A DNA stretch of 43,780 nt, taken from the NCBI GenBank assembly GCA_002364755.1, contig DEZI01000005.1, forward strand, positions 71,263 to 115,042, given 5' to 3'. The notes under the pieces were generated by a model. That model ran no database searches. It was not told the origin of the DNA and saw nothing but the letters and a program-made list of their open reading frames with translations. The stretch's first letter is position 1. Every line of letters starts with the position of its first letter. The translations under genes were made by a program, and so were the position numbers. Source of the DNA: Stenotrophomonas maltophilia. GTDB lineage: Bacteria > Pseudomonadota > Gammaproteobacteria > Xanthomonadales > Xanthomonadaceae. Below, piece by piece: positions 31,982 through 41,458 of this stretch.

Positions 31982-32083
31982 ATGAAGCTCACCGACTTCC
32001 AGCACGACAGCAGCGCCGCCCGCCAGGCCACTGGCATGACGTCGCGTGCCCGTCGACCGGAACCCCACATCCTCGCTGGGTAA
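31982..32083 (+). CDS. Candidate arginine leader peptide (33 aa)
   Basis: A short ORF, too small for standard gene calling, from ATG 31982 to TAA 32081-32083. It contains four Arg codons, of which CGT, CGT and CGA fall within four consecutive codons (32045-32056, peptide SRARRPEP). An internal ATG at 32036 could begin a 15-aa version. Neither start has a strong Shine-Dalgarno. The Arg codons sit just ahead of the first hairpin of an attenuator, and the stop codon lies inside the segment that chooses between antiterminator and terminator. I infer a leader peptide whose translation senses charged tRNA(Arg). It could instead be a chance ORF. Confidence 0.55.
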   Translation: MKLTDFQHDSSAARQATGMTSRARRPEPHILAG

Positions 32084-32138
32084 CCGGAGCTTTCTGCTGT
32101 TCGTCCGATGAAAACCCAGCCTCCCGGCTGGGTTTTTT
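32057..32138 (+). promoter_or_regulatory. Candidate ribosome-mediated arginine attenuator
   Basis: Segment 1 (32057-32065, CCGGAACCC) can pair with 32078-32087 (GGGTAACCGG). Segment 2 (32075-32081, GCTGGGT) can instead pair with segment 3 (32114-32120, ACCCAGC), extended inside by CGGA (32085-32088) with TCCG (32104-32107). Segment 3 also pairs with segment 4 to form the terminator. A ribosome stalled at Arg codons 32045-32056 would cover segment 1 and free segment 2 (antitermination); one at the stop codon would cover segment 2 (termination). This is the geometry of his/trp-type attenuators. Confidence 0.65.
32111..32138 (+). terminator. Intrinsic terminator in the argF' leader
   Basis: A perfect 11-bp stem AAAACCCAGCC (32111-32121) / GGCTGGGTTTT (32126-32136), loop TCCC, with six T from 32133. 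It stands 123 bp before the argF' ATG in the same direction. The stretch 32139-32261 after it holds only a weak GTTCC/GGAAC hairpin (32163-32185) followed by TTTTT. Confidence 0.9.
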
Positions 32139-32261
32139 CGTTTCCGCGCTTCAAAAATGCATGTTCCGGAAGCTTCATCTGGAACTTTTTCGTCCCACCC
32201 TGTTTCCCTGTTCTCCCTTCCACCGCGTCGAACCACCGGCGCCGCCACGCAAGGAAAGATG

Positions 32262-33272
32262 ATGTCCCCCAAGCACTTCCTGAACACCCAGGACTGGAGC
32301 CGCAGCGATCTTGACGCGCTGCTGACCCAGGCCGCGCTGTTCAAGCGCAACAAGCTCGGCGACCAGCTCAAGGGCAAGTCGATCGCGCTGGTGTTCTTCA
32401 ACCCGTCCATGCGCACCCGCACCAGCTTTGAACTGGGCGCGTTCCAGCTCGGCGCCCACGCGGTGGTGCTGCAGCCGGGCAAGGATGCGTGGCCGATCGA
32501 ATTCAACCTCGGCACGGTGATGGACGGCGACACGGAAGAGCACATCGCGGAAGTGGCCAAGGTGCTGGGCCGGTACTGCGACATCATCGCCGTGCGTGCG
32601 TTCCCCAAGTTCCAGGACTGGGCCTACGACCGCCAGGACATCGTCCTCAACAGCTTCGCCAGGTATTCGCCGGTGCCGGTCATCAACATGGAGACCATCA
32701 CCCACCCGTGCCAGGAACTGGCCCACGTGATGGCGCTGCAGGAACACTTCGGCACCCAGGACCTGCACGGCAAGAAGTACGTGCTGACCTGGACCTACCA
32801 CCCCAAGCCGCTGAACACCGCCGTGGCCAACTCGGCGCTGACCATCGCCACCCGCATGGGCATGGACGTGACCCTGCTGTGCCCGACCGCCGACTACATC
32901 CTCGATGAGCGCTACATGGGCTGGGCCGAGCAGAACGTCGCCGAGAGCGGCGGTTCGCTGAAGATCAGCCATGACATCGACAGCGCCTACGCCGGTGCCG
33001 ACGTGGTCTACGCCAAGAGCTGGGGCGCGCTGCCGTTCTTCGGCAACTGGGAGCCGGAAAAGCCGATCCGTGACGAGTTCAAGCACTTCATCGTCGACGA
33101 ACGCAAGATGGCGCTGACCAACAACGGTGTGTTCAGTCACTGCCTGCCGCTGCGCCGCAACGTCAAAGCCACCGACGGCGTGATGGATTCGCCGCAGTGC
33201 ATCGCCATCAACGAAGCCGAGAACCGACTGCACGTGCAGAAGGCGATCATGGCGGCGGTTGCCGGGCGCTAG
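32262..33272 (+). CDS. argF': N-acetylornithine carbamoyltransferase
   Basis: 336 aa. It carbamoylates N-acetyl-L-ornithine to N-acetyl-L-citrulline, the variant arginine route characterised in Xanthomonas campestris. Carbamoyl-phosphate motif SMRTRTS (about 49-55), HPCQEL and HCLPLRRN are present. Glu92 (in DGDTEEH), reported as key for acetylornithine over ornithine in the Xanthomonas enzyme, is conserved, as are WTYHPKPLNTAVANSAL and KSWGALPFFGNWEPEKP. The second ATG (32262) is chosen: AAGGA at 32251-32255 then lies 6 nt away, while the ATG at 32259 is too close. Expression is probably controlled by the upstream attenuator. Confidence 0.95.
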   Translation: MSPKHFLNTQDWSRSDLDALLTQAALFKRNKLGDQLKGKSIALVFFNPSMRTRTSFELGAFQLGAHAVVLQPGKDAWPIEFNLGTVMDGDTEEHIAEVAKVLGRYCDIIAVRAFPKFQDWAYDRQDIVLNSFARYSPVPVINMETITHPCQELAHVMALQEHFGTQDLHGKKYVLTWTYHPKPLNTAVANSALTIATRMGMDVTLLCPTADYILDERYMGWAEQNVAESGGSLKISHDIDSAYAGADVVYAKSWGALPFFGNWEPEKPIRDEFKHFIVDERKMALTNNGVFSHCLPLRRNVKATDGVMDSPQCIAINEAENRLHVQKAIMAAVAGR

Positions 33273-33285
33273 ATAAAACAAAGGG

Positions 33286-33358
33286 TGGAGCCGACCGTTG
33301 GTCGGCTGCTCCCGCAGCGGTGCAGCCAACATTCCAGCCGACCAACGGTCGGCTCTAC
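33286..33358. repeat. SMAG-type palindrome between argF' and argG
   Basis: Arms GGAGCCGACCGTTGGTCGGC (start about 33288) and GCCGACCAACGGTCGGCTCTAC (end 33358) are complementary. The left boundary reads GTGGAG instead of GTAGAG, a decayed end. It could act as an intercistronic hairpin modulating argF':argG ratios. Confidence 0.75.
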
Positions 33359-33392
33359 CGAATTCCCATCCCCCCAAGTGGACCTGATTCCC

Positions 33393-34589
33393 ATGAGCAA
33401 CAAAGACGTCGTTCTCGCCTTCTCCGGCGGCCTGGATACCAGCTTCTGCGTGCCCTACCTGCAGGAGCGCGGCTACAGCGTGCACACCGTGTTCGCCGAT
33501 ACCGGCGGCGTGGATGATGAAGAGCGCGATTTCATCGAGAAGCGCGCCGCTGAGCTGGGCGTGGCCAGCCACCAGACCGTCAACGGCGGCCCGGCCATCT
33601 GGGAAGGCTTCGTCAAGCCGTTCGTATGGGCCGGCGAAGGCTACCAGGGCCAGTACCCGCTGCTGGTTTCCGACCGCTACCTGATCGTCGATGCCGCGCT
33701 GAAGCGTGCCGCCGAACTGGGCACCAACATCATCGCCCACGGCTGCACCGGCATGGGCAACGACCAGGTCCGCTTCGACCTGGCCGTGAAAGCCCTGGGT
33801 GACTACCAGATCATCGCGCCGATCCGTGAGATCCAGAAGGAACACACCCAGACCCGCGCCTACGAGCAGAAGTACCTGGAAGAGCGCGGCTTCGGCGTGC
33901 GCGCCAAGCAGCAGGCCTACACCATCAACGAGAACCTGCTGGGCCTGACCATGTCCGGCGGCGAGATTGACCGTTGGGAAGCCCCGGGCGAGGGTGCCCG
34001 CGGCTGGTGCGCACCGCGCAGCGAGTGGCCGGAACAGGCCCTGACCGTGACCCTGAAGTTCGTCGAAGGCGAAGCCGTCGAACTGGACGGCAAGGCGCTG
34101 CCGGGCGACCAGATCCTGGCCAAGCTCAACAAGCTGTTCGCCCCGTACGGCGTCGGCCGTGGCGTCTACACCGGTGACACCGTGATCGGCCTGAAGGGCC
34201 GCATCGTGTTCGAGGCCCCGGGCCTGGTCTCGCTGCTGGCCGCGCACCGCGCGCTGGAAGATGCCGTGCTGACCAAGCAGCAGAACCGCTTCAAGCCGGA
34301 GGTGGCACGCAAGTGGGTGGAGCTGGTGTACGAAGGCTTCTACCACGACCCGCTGAAGACCGACATCGAGGCCTTCCTGAAGTCCTCGCAGGCCAAGGTC
34401 AACGGTGAAGTGGTGCTGGAAACCCGTGGTGGCCGCGTCGACGCGGTGGCCGTGAAGTCGCCGCACCTGCTCAACACCAAGGGCGCCACCTACGCCCAGT
34501 CAGCCGACTGGGGCGTGGAAGAGGCCGAAGGCTTCATCAAGCTGTTCGGCATGAGCTCGACGCTTTACGCGCAAGTCAACCGCGGTTGA
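33393..34589 (+). CDS. argG: Argininosuccinate synthase
   Basis: 398 aa. ATP-dependent condensation of citrulline with aspartate. The PP-loop is VLAFSGGLDTSFC near the N-terminus; HGCTGMGNDQVRFD and NENLLGLTMSGGEIDRWEAP are the substrate-binding blocks. The ATG at 33393 (MSNKDVVLAFSGG) is taken because the longer frame starts inside the upstream repeat. It has to use free citrulline produced by the deacetylase encoded next. It is separated from argF' by a SMAG element. Confidence 0.97.
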   Translation: MSNKDVVLAFSGGLDTSFCVPYLQERGYSVHTVFADTGGVDDEERDFIEKRAAELGVASHQTVNGGPAIWEGFVKPFVWAGEGYQGQYPLLVSDRYLIVDAALKRAAELGTNIIAHGCTGMGNDQVRFDLAVKALGDYQIIAPIREIQKEHTQTRAYEQKYLEERGFGVRAKQQAYTINENLLGLTMSGGEIDRWEAPGEGARGWCAPRSEWPEQALTVTLKFVEGEAVELDGKALPGDQILAKLNKLFAPYGVGRGVYTGDTVIGLKGRIVFEAPGLVSLLAAHRALEDAVLTKQQNRFKPEVARKWVELVYEGFYHDPLKTDIEAFLKSSQAKVNGEVVLETRGGRVDAVAVKSPHLLNTKGATYAQSADWGVEEAEGFIKLFGMSSTLYAQVNRG

Positions 34590-34652
34590 CCCACCTGCGC
34601 CGCTGGCGCGCCCCCTCGAACACCAAGGGGGCTCTCCAGCAGGCGCATTCCG

Positions 34653-34674
34653 GTAGCGCCGGGCCATGCCCGGC
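34653..34674 (+). repeat. Single SMAG half-element
   Basis: GTAGCGCCGGGCCATGCC... (22 nt), the same type as at 23852-23873, alone in the argG-argE' gap without a partner arm. Confidence 0.7.
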
Positions 34675-34698
34675 GGAATTCCACAGGATTGTTGATTC

Positions 34699-35787
34699 AT
34701 GCTTGAACAGACGCTCGATCACCTGCAGGCCCTGGTGTCCTTCGACACCCGCAACCCGCCGCGTGCGATCACCACCGGTGGCATCTTCGATTACCTGCGC
34801 GCGAACCTGCCCGGCTTCAACGTCGAGGTGATCGACCACGGTGCTGGTGCGGTCAGCCTGTACGCCGTGCGCGGTACGCCGAAGTACCTGTTCAACGTGC
34901 ACCTCGACACCGTGCCGGACTCGCCGCACTGGAGTGCCGACCCGCACGTGATGCGCCGCCTGGACGACCGCGTGGTCGGCCTCGGCGTGTGTGACATCAA
35001 GGGCGCGGCCGCTGCGCTGGTGGCCGCGGCCAATGCCAGCGATGGCGACGCCGCGTTCTTGTTCTCCAGCGACGAGGAAGCCAACGACCCACGCTGCATC
35101 GCCGCGTTCCTGGCCCGTGGCCTGCCGTACGAAGCGGTGCTGGTGGCCGAGCCGACCATGAGCGAGGCCGTGCTGGCCCACCGTGGCATCAGCTCGGTGC
35201 TGATGCAGTTTGCCGGCCGTGCCGGCCATGCCTCGGGCAAGCAGGATGCGGCCGCAAGTGCTTTGCACCAGGCCATGCGCTGGGGCAACCGCGCGCTGGA
35301 CCATGTGGAATCACTGGCCTCGGCTCGCTTCGGCGGCCTCACCGGCCTGCGCTTCAACATCGGTCGCGTCGAGGGTGGCATCAAGGCGAACATGATCGCC
35401 CCGGCCGCTGAAGTGCGTTTCGGCTTCCGCCCGCTGCCGTCGATGGACATCGATGCGCTGCTGGCCACCTTCGCCGGTTTCGCCGAACCGGACGCCGCAC
35501 TGTTCACCGAAACTTTCCGTGGCCCCAGCCTGCCTGCCGGTGACATCGCCGAAGCCGAAAACCGCCGCCTGCTGGCGCGCGACGTGGCCGATGCGCTGGA
35601 GCTGCCGATCGGCAACGCCGTGGATTTCTGGACCGAAGCCTCGCTGTTCTCGGCCGGTGGCTACACCACGATGGTGTTCGGCCCGGGCGACATCGCCCAG
35701 GCGCACACCGCCGATGAGTTCGTGACGCTGGATCAGCTGCAGCGCTACACCGACGCCGTGCATCGCATCATCGCCGCCGGCGCCTGA
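34699..35787 (+). CDS. argE': N-acetyl-L-citrulline deacetylase
   Basis: 362 aa, M20 peptidase family. It releases citrulline from N-acetylcitrulline, the step between ArgF' and ArgG in xanthomonads. Metal-binding motifs are NVHLDTVPDS, GLGVCDIKGAAAAL (Asp-x-Lys-Gly), SDEEANDP (catalytic Glu) and VAEPTMSE; the last ligand is in IAQAHTADEF. The dimerisation domain (about 170-280) includes GRAGHASGKQDAAASA. The start MLEQTLDHLQALVSFDTRNPP is typical. Assigned to acetylcitrulline rather than acetylornithine by its place next to argF' and argG. Confidence 0.92.
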   Translation: MLEQTLDHLQALVSFDTRNPPRAITTGGIFDYLRANLPGFNVEVIDHGAGAVSLYAVRGTPKYLFNVHLDTVPDSPHWSADPHVMRRLDDRVVGLGVCDIKGAAAALVAAANASDGDAAFLFSSDEEANDPRCIAAFLARGLPYEAVLVAEPTMSEAVLAHRGISSVLMQFAGRAGHASGKQDAAASALHQAMRWGNRALDHVESLASARFGGLTGLRFNIGRVEGGIKANMIAPAAEVRFGFRPLPSMDIDALLATFAGFAEPDAALFTETFRGPSLPAGDIAEAENRRLLARDVADALELPIGNAVDFWTEASLFSAGGYTTMVFGPGDIAQAHTADEFVTLDQLQRYTDAVHRIIAAGA

Positions 35788-35811
35788 TACCTACCTTCTG
35801 ACGAAACCGAA

Positions 35812-37149
35812 ATGTCTCCTGCCCTCCAGCCCCACCGCCAGACCCGCCAGACCATCGTGCGCCTGCTTTCCAGCATGGCCAGCGCGAAGGAGATCAGCCA
35901 GTACCTCAAGCGTTTCTCGCAGCTGGACGCCAAGCGCTTCGCCGTGGTCAAGGTCGGCGGCGCGGTGCTGCGCGACGATCTTGAAGCACTGACCTCCTCT
36001 CTGTCGTTCCTGCAGGAAGTCGGCCTGACCCCGATCGTGCTGCACGGTGCCGGCCCGCAGCTGGATGCCGAACTGTCGGCCGCCGGCATCGAGAAGCAGA
36101 CCGTCAACGGCCTGCGGGTGACCTCGCCGGAAGCGCTGGCGATCGTGCGCCGCGTCTTCCAGCAGTCCAATCTGCGCCTGGTCGAGGCCCTGCAGCAGAA
36201 TGGTGCGCGCGCCACCTCCATCACCGGCGGCGTGTTCGAAGCCGAATACCTGGACGTGGACACCTACGGCCTGGTCGGTGAAGTGAAGCGGGTCAACCTG
36301 GCCCCGATCGAGGCCAGCCTGCGCGCCGGTTCGATCCCGGTCATCACCAGCCTGGGCGAGACCGCCGGCGGCCAGATCCTCAACGTCAACGCCGATTTCG
36401 CCGCCAACGAGCTGGTGCAGGAACTGCAGCCGTACAAGATCATCTTCCTCACCGGCACCGGCGGCCTGCTGGACGAGTCGGGCAGCGTGATCGATTCGAT
36501 CAACCTGTCCACCGAATACGACCACCTGATCGCGCAGCCGTGGATCCACGGCGGCATGAAGGTGAAGATCGAGCAGATCAAGGACCTGCTGGACCGCCTG
36601 CCGCTGGAATCGTCGGTGTCGATCACCCGCCCGGCCGACCTGGCCAAGGAACTGTTCACCCACAAGGGCTCGGGCACGCTGGTGCGCAAGGGCGAGAAAG
36701 TGCTGCGCGCCACCGGCTGGGACGAACTGGACCTGCCGCGCCTGAAGGGCCTGATCGAATCCAGCTTCGGCCGCACCCTGGTGCCGGATTACTTCGAGAA
36801 GACCAGGCTGCTGCGCGCCTATGTCAGCGAGAACTACCGCACCGCGGTCATCCTCACTGACGAAGCCGAAGGCGTGTACCTGGACAAGTTCGCCGTGCTC
36901 GATGACGCGCAGGGCGAGGGCCTGGGCCGTGCGGTCTGGAACGTGATGCTGGAAGAAACCCCGCAGCTGTTCTGGCGCTCGCGCAACGGCAACCCGATCA
37001 ACCACTTCTACTACGCCGAGTCCGATGGCTGCTACAAGCAGAACACCTGGAAGGTGTTCTGGTTCGGCGCCGATGGCATCGACCGCATCAAGACCTACGT
37101 CGACCACTGCGCCGCGCGCCCGCCGAGCCTGAAGGACCGAGCGCGATGA
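35812..37149 (+). CDS. argAB: Bifunctional N-acetylglutamate synthase-kinase (NAGS-K)
   Basis: 445 aa. An amino-acid kinase domain (about 30-290) is fused to an N-acetyltransferase domain (about 295-440), as in the X. campestris enzyme related to animal NAGS. The kinase part shows AVVKVGGAVL, VLHGAGPQLD, ILNVNADFAANEL and IHGGMKVKIEQIKDLL. The acetyltransferase part shows YRTAVILTD, LDKFAVLDDAQGEGLGRAVW (acetyl-CoA loop) and KVFWFGAD. The one protein therefore performs steps 1 and 2 of arginine synthesis and is the likely arginine-feedback target. It starts 24 bp after argE' and overlaps the GNAT gene by ATGA. Confidence 0.93.
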   Translation: MSPALQPHRQTRQTIVRLLSSMASAKEISQYLKRFSQLDAKRFAVVKVGGAVLRDDLEALTSSLSFLQEVGLTPIVLHGAGPQLDAELSAAGIEKQTVNGLRVTSPEALAIVRRVFQQSNLRLVEALQQNGARATSITGGVFEAEYLDVDTYGLVGEVKRVNLAPIEASLRAGSIPVITSLGETAGGQILNVNADFAANELVQELQPYKIIFLTGTGGLLDESGSVIDSINLSTEYDHLIAQPWIHGGMKVKIEQIKDLLDRLPLESSVSITRPADLAKELFTHKGSGTLVRKGEKVLRATGWDELDLPRLKGLIESSFGRTLVPDYFEKTRLLRAYVSENYRTAVILTDEAEGVYLDKFAVLDDAQGEGLGRAVWNVMLEETPQLFWRSRNGNPINHFYYAESDGCYKQNTWKVFWFGADGIDRIKTYVDHCAARPPSLKDRAR

Positions 37150-37744
37150 ACCACGCCGATGCCTGGTCCACCGTACCCACCCTGCGCGGCCAGCACGTGA
37201 TGCTGGAGCCGCTGCAGGTTGAGCATGTGCCCGGCCTGGCCGCCGCGCTGCAAGGCAGCGGCCTGGACCAGCTCTGGTACACCCAGGTGCCGTCGCCGGA
37301 GCGGGCAGGGCACTACGTGCAGGCCGCGCTGGACGTGCAGGCCGAAGGCAAGGTGCTGCCGTTCGTGATCCGTGATGCGGCCGGCGCGATCGTCGGCAGC
37401 ACGCGGTTCTATGCGCTGGAGCCGGGCGTGCCGCGGCTCAGCCTTGGCTACACCTGGTACGCCCCGCGCGTGCAGCGCACCGGGGTCAACACCGAGGCCA
37501 AGCTGCTGTTGCTGCAGCACGCCTTCGAGACCTTGGGCTGCATCAGCGTGGTGCTGGAAACCAGCTGGTTCAACCACACCTCGCGCGCCGCCATCGCCCG
37601 CTTGGGCGCGAAACAGGACGGCGTGCTGCGCAACTACACCCGGCATGCCGACGGCACGCCGCGCGACACCGTCATCTTTTCCATCATCGACGCGGAATGG
37701 CAGGGCGTGAAGCGCCACCTGCAGCACCGCCTGGACCATCACGC

Positions 37745-37748
<4 letters not shown>
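37146..37748 (+). CDS. GNAT acetyltransferase (RimJ/RimL-like)
   Basis: 200 aa. The GNAT fold is recognisable by LEPLQVEHVPGLAAAL at the start, IVGSTRFYAL and the region SLGYTWYAPRVQRTGVNTEAK, then CISVVLETSWFNHTSRAAIARLG-like helix that closes RimJ/RimL domains. The acetyl acceptor is unknown. ATGA overlaps at both ends couple it to argAB and argC, so it is embedded in the arginine operon. A supplementary acetyl-transfer role in the acetylated pathway is possible but unproven. Confidence 0.85.
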
Positions 37749-38698
<950 letters not shown>

Positions 38699-38731
38699 CA
38701 CCGCTTAGTTACCGCCTTCCCGGAGCCCCCC

Positions 38732-40027
38732 ATGGCAGACCTTCTTTGGCAGAAGCCCGGCGTCGCCGTCGACGCCCAGATCCAGACCTTCCTCGCCGGC
38801 GATGACGTGATCCTCGATCGCGAATTCTTCCTGCACGACATCTCCGCCAGCGCCGCGCACGCGCAGAGCCTGCAGCACATCGGCATCCTCAGCGCCGACG
38901 AGCTGGAAGGCCTGCTGCGCGAACTGGAGGTGCTGGCGCAGGACTTCCGCGCGGGCAGTTTCGTGCTTGATACGCAGTACGAGGATGGCCACTCGGCCAT
39001 CGAAGCCCGCCTGACCGAGCGCCTGGGCGATGCCGGCCGCAAGATCCACACCGGCCGCAGCCGCAACGACCAGATCCTGGTCGCCACCCGTCTGTGGCTG
39101 AAGGAAAAGCTGCAGCGCGTGGCCCAGCTCAGCGCCGAAGTGGCCAAGGTCGCGCTGGACCGCGCGCAGGCCGAGAAGGACCTGCCGATTCCCGGCTACA
39201 CCCACATCCAGCGCGCCGTGGTCTCTTCGGCGGGCATGTGGTGGGCCGGCTGGGCCGAGGCCTTCATCGACAACGCCGTGCGCGCGCGTGATACCCATGC
39301 GCTGGTCGACGCCAATCCGCTGGGCACCGCCGCCGGTTACGGCGTGAACCTGCCGCTGGACCGCGAACACACCACCGCTGTGCTGGGCTTTGCGCGTATG
39401 CAGATCTCGCCGATCTACGCGCAGCTGTCGCGCGGCAAGTTCGAGCTGGCCGCACTGGAAGCGCTGGGTGGCGCGACCCTGGATCTGCGCCGCATCGCCT
39501 GGGATCTTTCGCTGTTCACCAGCGCCGAGTTCGGTTTCGTCGCGCTGCCGGCGCAGTACACCACCGGCAGTTCGATCATGCCGAACAAGCGCAACCCGGA
39601 CGTCATCGAACTGATGCGCGCCACCCACGCCAGCGTGGCTGCGGCACGCACCGAGATCGAGCAGCTGCTGTCGCTGCCGTCGGGTTACCACCGCGACCTG
39701 CAATCTTCGAAGGGCGCCATCTTCCACGGCTTCGGCCGCGGCCTGGCCGCGCTGGAGCTGCTGCCGGCGCTGCTGGCCAACCTGGAATGGCGCGACGACA
39801 GGCTGCGCGCGGCGATCGATTCGGGCATGTACGCCACCGACGTGGCGGTGGAAGCGGCCGTGGCCGGCGTACCGTTCCGCGAGGCCTACAAGGCCGCGGC
39901 CGCCGGTGCCGACAGTGCAGGGCAGGGCCGCACGCCGGAAGGCAGCCTGGCCGCGCGCGTGTCGCCCGGTTCGGCCGCCGACCTGCGCCTGGATGAGCTG
40001 CGTACGCGCTGGCAGGCGCTGGGTTGA
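38732..40027 (+). CDS. argH: Argininosuccinate lyase
   Basis: 431 aa, slightly short of the usual 455-465. It splits argininosuccinate to arginine and fumarate. The superfamily signature is SSIMPNKRNPDVIEL. IHTGRSRNDQILVATRLWL, GYTHIQRAVVSSAG and ALPAQYTTG are further conserved blocks. The C-terminal part is reduced compared with E. coli. Its stop overlaps the following YciI-like start by one base (TGATG). Confidence 0.94.
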   Translation: MADLLWQKPGVAVDAQIQTFLAGDDVILDREFFLHDISASAAHAQSLQHIGILSADELEGLLRELEVLAQDFRAGSFVLDTQYEDGHSAIEARLTERLGDAGRKIHTGRSRNDQILVATRLWLKEKLQRVAQLSAEVAKVALDRAQAEKDLPIPGYTHIQRAVVSSAGMWWAGWAEAFIDNAVRARDTHALVDANPLGTAAGYGVNLPLDREHTTAVLGFARMQISPIYAQLSRGKFELAALEALGGATLDLRRIAWDLSLFTSAEFGFVALPAQYTTGSSIMPNKRNPDVIELMRATHASVAAARTEIEQLLSLPSGYHRDLQSSKGAIFHGFGRGLAALELLPALLANLEWRDDRLRAAIDSGMYATDVAVEAAVAGVPFREAYKAAAAGADSAGQGRTPEGSLAARVSPGSAADLRLDELRTRWQALG

Positions 40028-40290
40028 TGGCGGGCACCGTCTACCTGGTGCTGGCCATGCGCCGGCCCGACTTCAACGCCGCCGCCGTGCAGCCGCACCT
40101 GGATTTCCTCGAGGCGCTGCGCGAGCGCGGCCAGCTGCAGCTGACCGGTGGCTTCAGCGATGGCACCGGCGGCGCCTACCTGCTGCGCAACGTGGGCAGC
40201 CTTGCCGAAGCCCAGGCCATCGTCGCCACTGATCCGCTGGTGACGATGCAGGCCTCGCACCTGACCGTGCACGAATGGAACACCCGCTGA
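40027..40290 (+). CDS. YciI-like protein (YCII-related domain)
   Basis: 87 aa. A ferredoxin-like YCII domain: VYLVLAMRRPD at the start, PHLDFLEALRERGQLQLTGGFSD in the middle and SLAEAQAIVATDPLV toward the end. The conserved His of the PHLDFL segment is a putative active-site residue in this family. The start ATG shares a base with the argH stop, so it is a coupled member of the arg/pro run; a TTG three bases upstream is less likely. Metabolic role unknown. Confidence 0.8.
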   Translation: MAGTVYLVLAMRRPDFNAAAVQPHLDFLEALRERGQLQLTGGFSDGTGGAYLLRNVGSLAEAQAIVATDPLVTMQASHLTVHEWNTR

Positions 40291-40300
40291 GACGCACCTG

Positions 40301-41458
40301 ATGACCCTGCACGCCACCCACGTCGCCTCGCCGTTCCCCGAACAAGCGCTGCCGCCGTGGCGGCGTGCCGTGCTCAAGGTCGGCAGCAGCCTGCTGGCCG
40401 CCGATGGCGGTGGCCTGTCGCCGCGCCATGCGCTGGGCCTGGCCCAGTTCGTCTCGGCCAATGTGCTGGCCGGTCGCGAGGTGGTCATCGTCTCGTCCGG
40501 CGCGGTCGCCGCCGGCCGCGCCATCCTGCCGCGTGCCGATGAGCCGGGTGCGGCGATGGCCGCGCGGCAGGCGCTGGCCGCGCTCGGCCAGGCACAGCTG
40601 ATCGGGCTCTGGCAGCGCTTCTTCGAACGCCCGGTTGCCCAGGTACTGTTGACCCACGACGACCTGCGCAACCGTCGCCGCTACCTCAATGCACGCGCCA
40701 CGCTGACCGAGCTGCTGCGCCTGGGCGCGTTGCCGGTGGTCAACGAGAACGACACCGTGTCGGTGGACGAACTCAAGCTGGGCGACAACGATAATCTCGC
40801 CGCCACCGTGGCCGCGCTGGTCGATGCCGATGCGCTGTTCATCGCCACCGACATCGACGGCCTGTACAGCGCCGACCCGCGCACCGTCGCCGACGCGCGG
40901 CCGCTGCACGACGTGCCGGAGCTGGATGAGGCGGTGCTGGCGATGGCAGGCGGTGCCGGTTCGCGCGCCGGGACCGGCGGCATGCGCACCAAGCTGGAAG
41001 CCGCGGCCAAGGCCGGCCGGCTCGGCATCGAAACCTATCTGTTCAACGGCCGCAGCGGCGACGTGGTGCGTGCGTTGGCGCAGGATCGCCTGTTCGGCAC
41101 GCGCATCCACGCCGCGCGCAGCCGCGAGGCCGCACGCAAGCACTGGCTGCGTCACGCACCGCTGGCCGAGGGCGCGATCGTGGTCGATGCCGGTGCAGCG
41201 CAGGCGATGCGCGAGAAGGGCGCCTCGCTGCTGCCCGGCGGCATCACCGGTGCCGACGGCGATTTCCGCCGCGGCGACATGGTGCAGGTGTGCTGGCAGG
41301 CCCCGCAGGGTCGCCTCTGCGTCGCCCGCGGCGTCAGCCAGTACGCCGCCGATGACGTGCGCCGCATCGCCGGCCGCCATTCCCGCGACATCCAGGCCGT
41401 GCTCGGTTACAACTACGGCGGTACCGTCGTCCATCGCGACGACCTGGTGCTGCCATGA
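40301..41458 (+). CDS. proB: Glutamate 5-kinase
   Basis: 385 aa. First enzyme of proline synthesis, phosphorylating glutamate. The amino-acid kinase domain (about 20-270) shows AVLKVGSSLLA, VIVSSGAVAAGRAIL, VVNENDTVSVDELKLGDNDN, TDIDGLYSADPR and AGTGGMRTKLEAA. The C-terminal PUA domain (about 290-375) carries ASLLPGGITGADGDFRRGDMV. It lies 10 bp after the YciI-like gene and overlaps proA by ATGA, so proline and arginine genes share one transcription unit here. Confidence 0.95.
   Translation: MTLHATHVASPFPEQALPPWRRAVLKVGSSLLAADGGGLSPRHALGLAQFVSANVLAGREVVIVSSGAVAAGRAILPRADEPGAAMAARQALAALGQAQLIGLWQRFFERPVAQVLLTHDDLRNRRRYLNARATLTELLRLGALPVVNENDTVSVDELKLGDNDNLAATVAALVDADALFIATDIDGLYSADPRTVADARPLHDVPELDEAVLAMAGGAGSRAGTGGMRTKLEAAAKAGRLGIETYLFNGRSGDVVRALAQDRLFGTRIHAARSREAARKHWLRHAPLAEGAIVVDAGAAQAMREKGASLLPGGITGADGDFRRGDMVQVCWQAPQGRLCVARGVSQYAADDVRRIAGRHSRDIQAVLGYNYGGTVVHRDDLVLP

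Noticed and set aside
32157..32261. N-terminal extension of ArgF' from the ATG at 32157
   Set aside because: The added residues are not part of the family and lie in the leader after the terminator; the ATG at 32262 has a well-placed AAGGA and matches known AOTCase starts.
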